Shown: piece by piece, positions 5,492 to 5,822 of the stretch
How the letters are laid out: each line of letters starts with the position of its first letter
Numbering within the stretch: the first letter of the stretch is position 1
Assembly (NCBI GenBank): GCA_016765235.1
Contig: JAESQH010000002.1
Location: forward strand, 1 to 5,822
DNA: 5,822 bases
Direction of reading: 5' to 3'
Source: Paracoccaceae bacterium
Lineage (GTDB): Bacteria > Pseudomonadota > Alphaproteobacteria > Rhodobacterales > Rhodobacteraceae
Notes under the pieces: generated by a model
Told to the model about the DNA's origin: nothing
The model's input: only the letters and a program-made list of their open reading frames with translations
The model's database searches: none
Program-made: the position numbers and the translations under genes

Positions 5492-5497
5492 CTCCTC
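5492..5497 (-). promoter_or_regulatory. Ribosome binding site that decides the MetE-like start
   Basis: GAGGAG on the minus strand, eight bases from ATG 5483 but only two bases from the alternative GTG 5489. It is the strongest Shine-Dalgarno sequence in the operon. Confidence 0.75.
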
Positions 5498-5520
5498 AGA
5501 AAATTTCGTTTGTGATAATC

Positions 5521-5822
5521 CTAATGCGCGCGGGTGAGTCCGGCCTCGTCATCGGTATTTCGAACGCGGTACAGACTGGCTTCACCGGTCATGGAAGGGG
5601 CAAGCGAGCGTTTCAGTCCTGGAGGTACGGAAACCGTGTCGCCCGGTGCTAAAGTCGCGGAACCACCTTCCCACGATAATCGCCAATGACCGCGAACAAT
5701 CATAATAATTTCGTTTCGATCTGTGGTGTAAAGTTCATCGGGAATTGAGCCGCGAGTTAGAAAATCGATCTCGAATCCGGGGCGATCTACAAGCATTGCA
5801 TCTGCGCCCAACACCTTTGTCG
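5521..5822 (-). CDS. Cupin-domain protein, C-terminal part (5' end outside window)
   Basis: The frame is open from the right edge (…TKVLGADAMLVDRPG…) to a TAG at 5521-5523. About 100 residues are visible. A GTG at 5814 could be a start, but no ribosome binding site can be judged there and the frame continues off the window, so a longer protein is likely. The cupin barrel is shown by RNEIIMIVRGHWRLSWEGGS (motif 1 strands) and LAPGDTVSVPPGLKRSL (motif 2, G-D-x5-P-P-G). The histidines that normally bind metal are missing: none precede the Glu of NEIIMIV, and motif 2 has Arg where His is usual. If this is the second barrel of a bicupin, the metal site may be in the unseen N-terminal half; otherwise it may be a binding or structural cupin. 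It is followed after 37 bases by the MetE-like gene and is probably in the same operon. Confidence 0.8.
   Translation of the reverse strand, partial: TKVLGADAMLVDRPGFEIDFLTRGSIPDELYTTDRNEIIMIVRGHWRLSWEGGSATLAPGDTVSVPPGLKRSLAPSMTGEASLYRVRNTDDEAGLTRAH

Overview
The window looks like chromosomal or plasmid DNA of an alphaproteobacterium, most likely Rhodobacterales (Roseobacter-type). This is inferred from protein flavour, roughly 50% GC, the IS66-type element and the catabolic operon style; nothing in the window fixes the species. All recognisable genes lie on the minus strand. The window divides into a decayed mobile-DNA half (1-2848) and an intact operon half (2964-5822).

Left part (1-708) is a graveyard. 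It holds a 60-residue N-terminal fragment of what looks like a tyrosine recombinase/integrase, with a good ribosome binding site. In front of it is a pair of inverted TATGCGGAG repeats that may mark the end of that recombinase element. Beyond these lies a short relic of a ParB/methylase-type DNA methyltransferase (WQHELRWYAAKK ... DRKQTTHWQI).

717-2840 is a complete-ended but dead IS66-family insertion sequence of 2124 bp. It has 14 bp of perfect terminal inverted repeat (19/22 overall) and is flanked by a perfect 8-bp target duplication, GATGTAGC. Its tnpA is intact. tnpB is cut after about 47 codons and joined to tnpC, consistent with a microhomology deletion of roughly 0.4 kb. tnpC is further broken by three short inserts of 40, 37 and 39 bp.

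The three inserts are the most interesting feature. Each has a CCCTCTCG box (identical in all three), then a 17-20 nt hairpin whose sequence differs between copies while the pairing is kept, then an 11-nt tail beginning TGYC. Removing exactly these stretches restores a continuous IS66 TnpC reading frame, including the catalytic ADGYAGF motif, with no target duplication. They look like copies of a small, possibly undescribed, palindromic mobile or repeat element.

The right part is a tightly packed minus-strand operon. In order of transcription it encodes a cupin protein (partial, runs off the window), a MetE-like zinc methyltransferase, an alpha/beta hydrolase (ATGA overlap) and an RraA-like aldolase/decarboxylase (1-nt gap). 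Together they suggest a small catabolic pathway involving methyl transfer, ester or lactone hydrolysis and cleavage of a 2-oxo acid; the substrate cannot be read from the sequence. The IS66 element sits 124 bp beyond the end of this operon in the same orientation.
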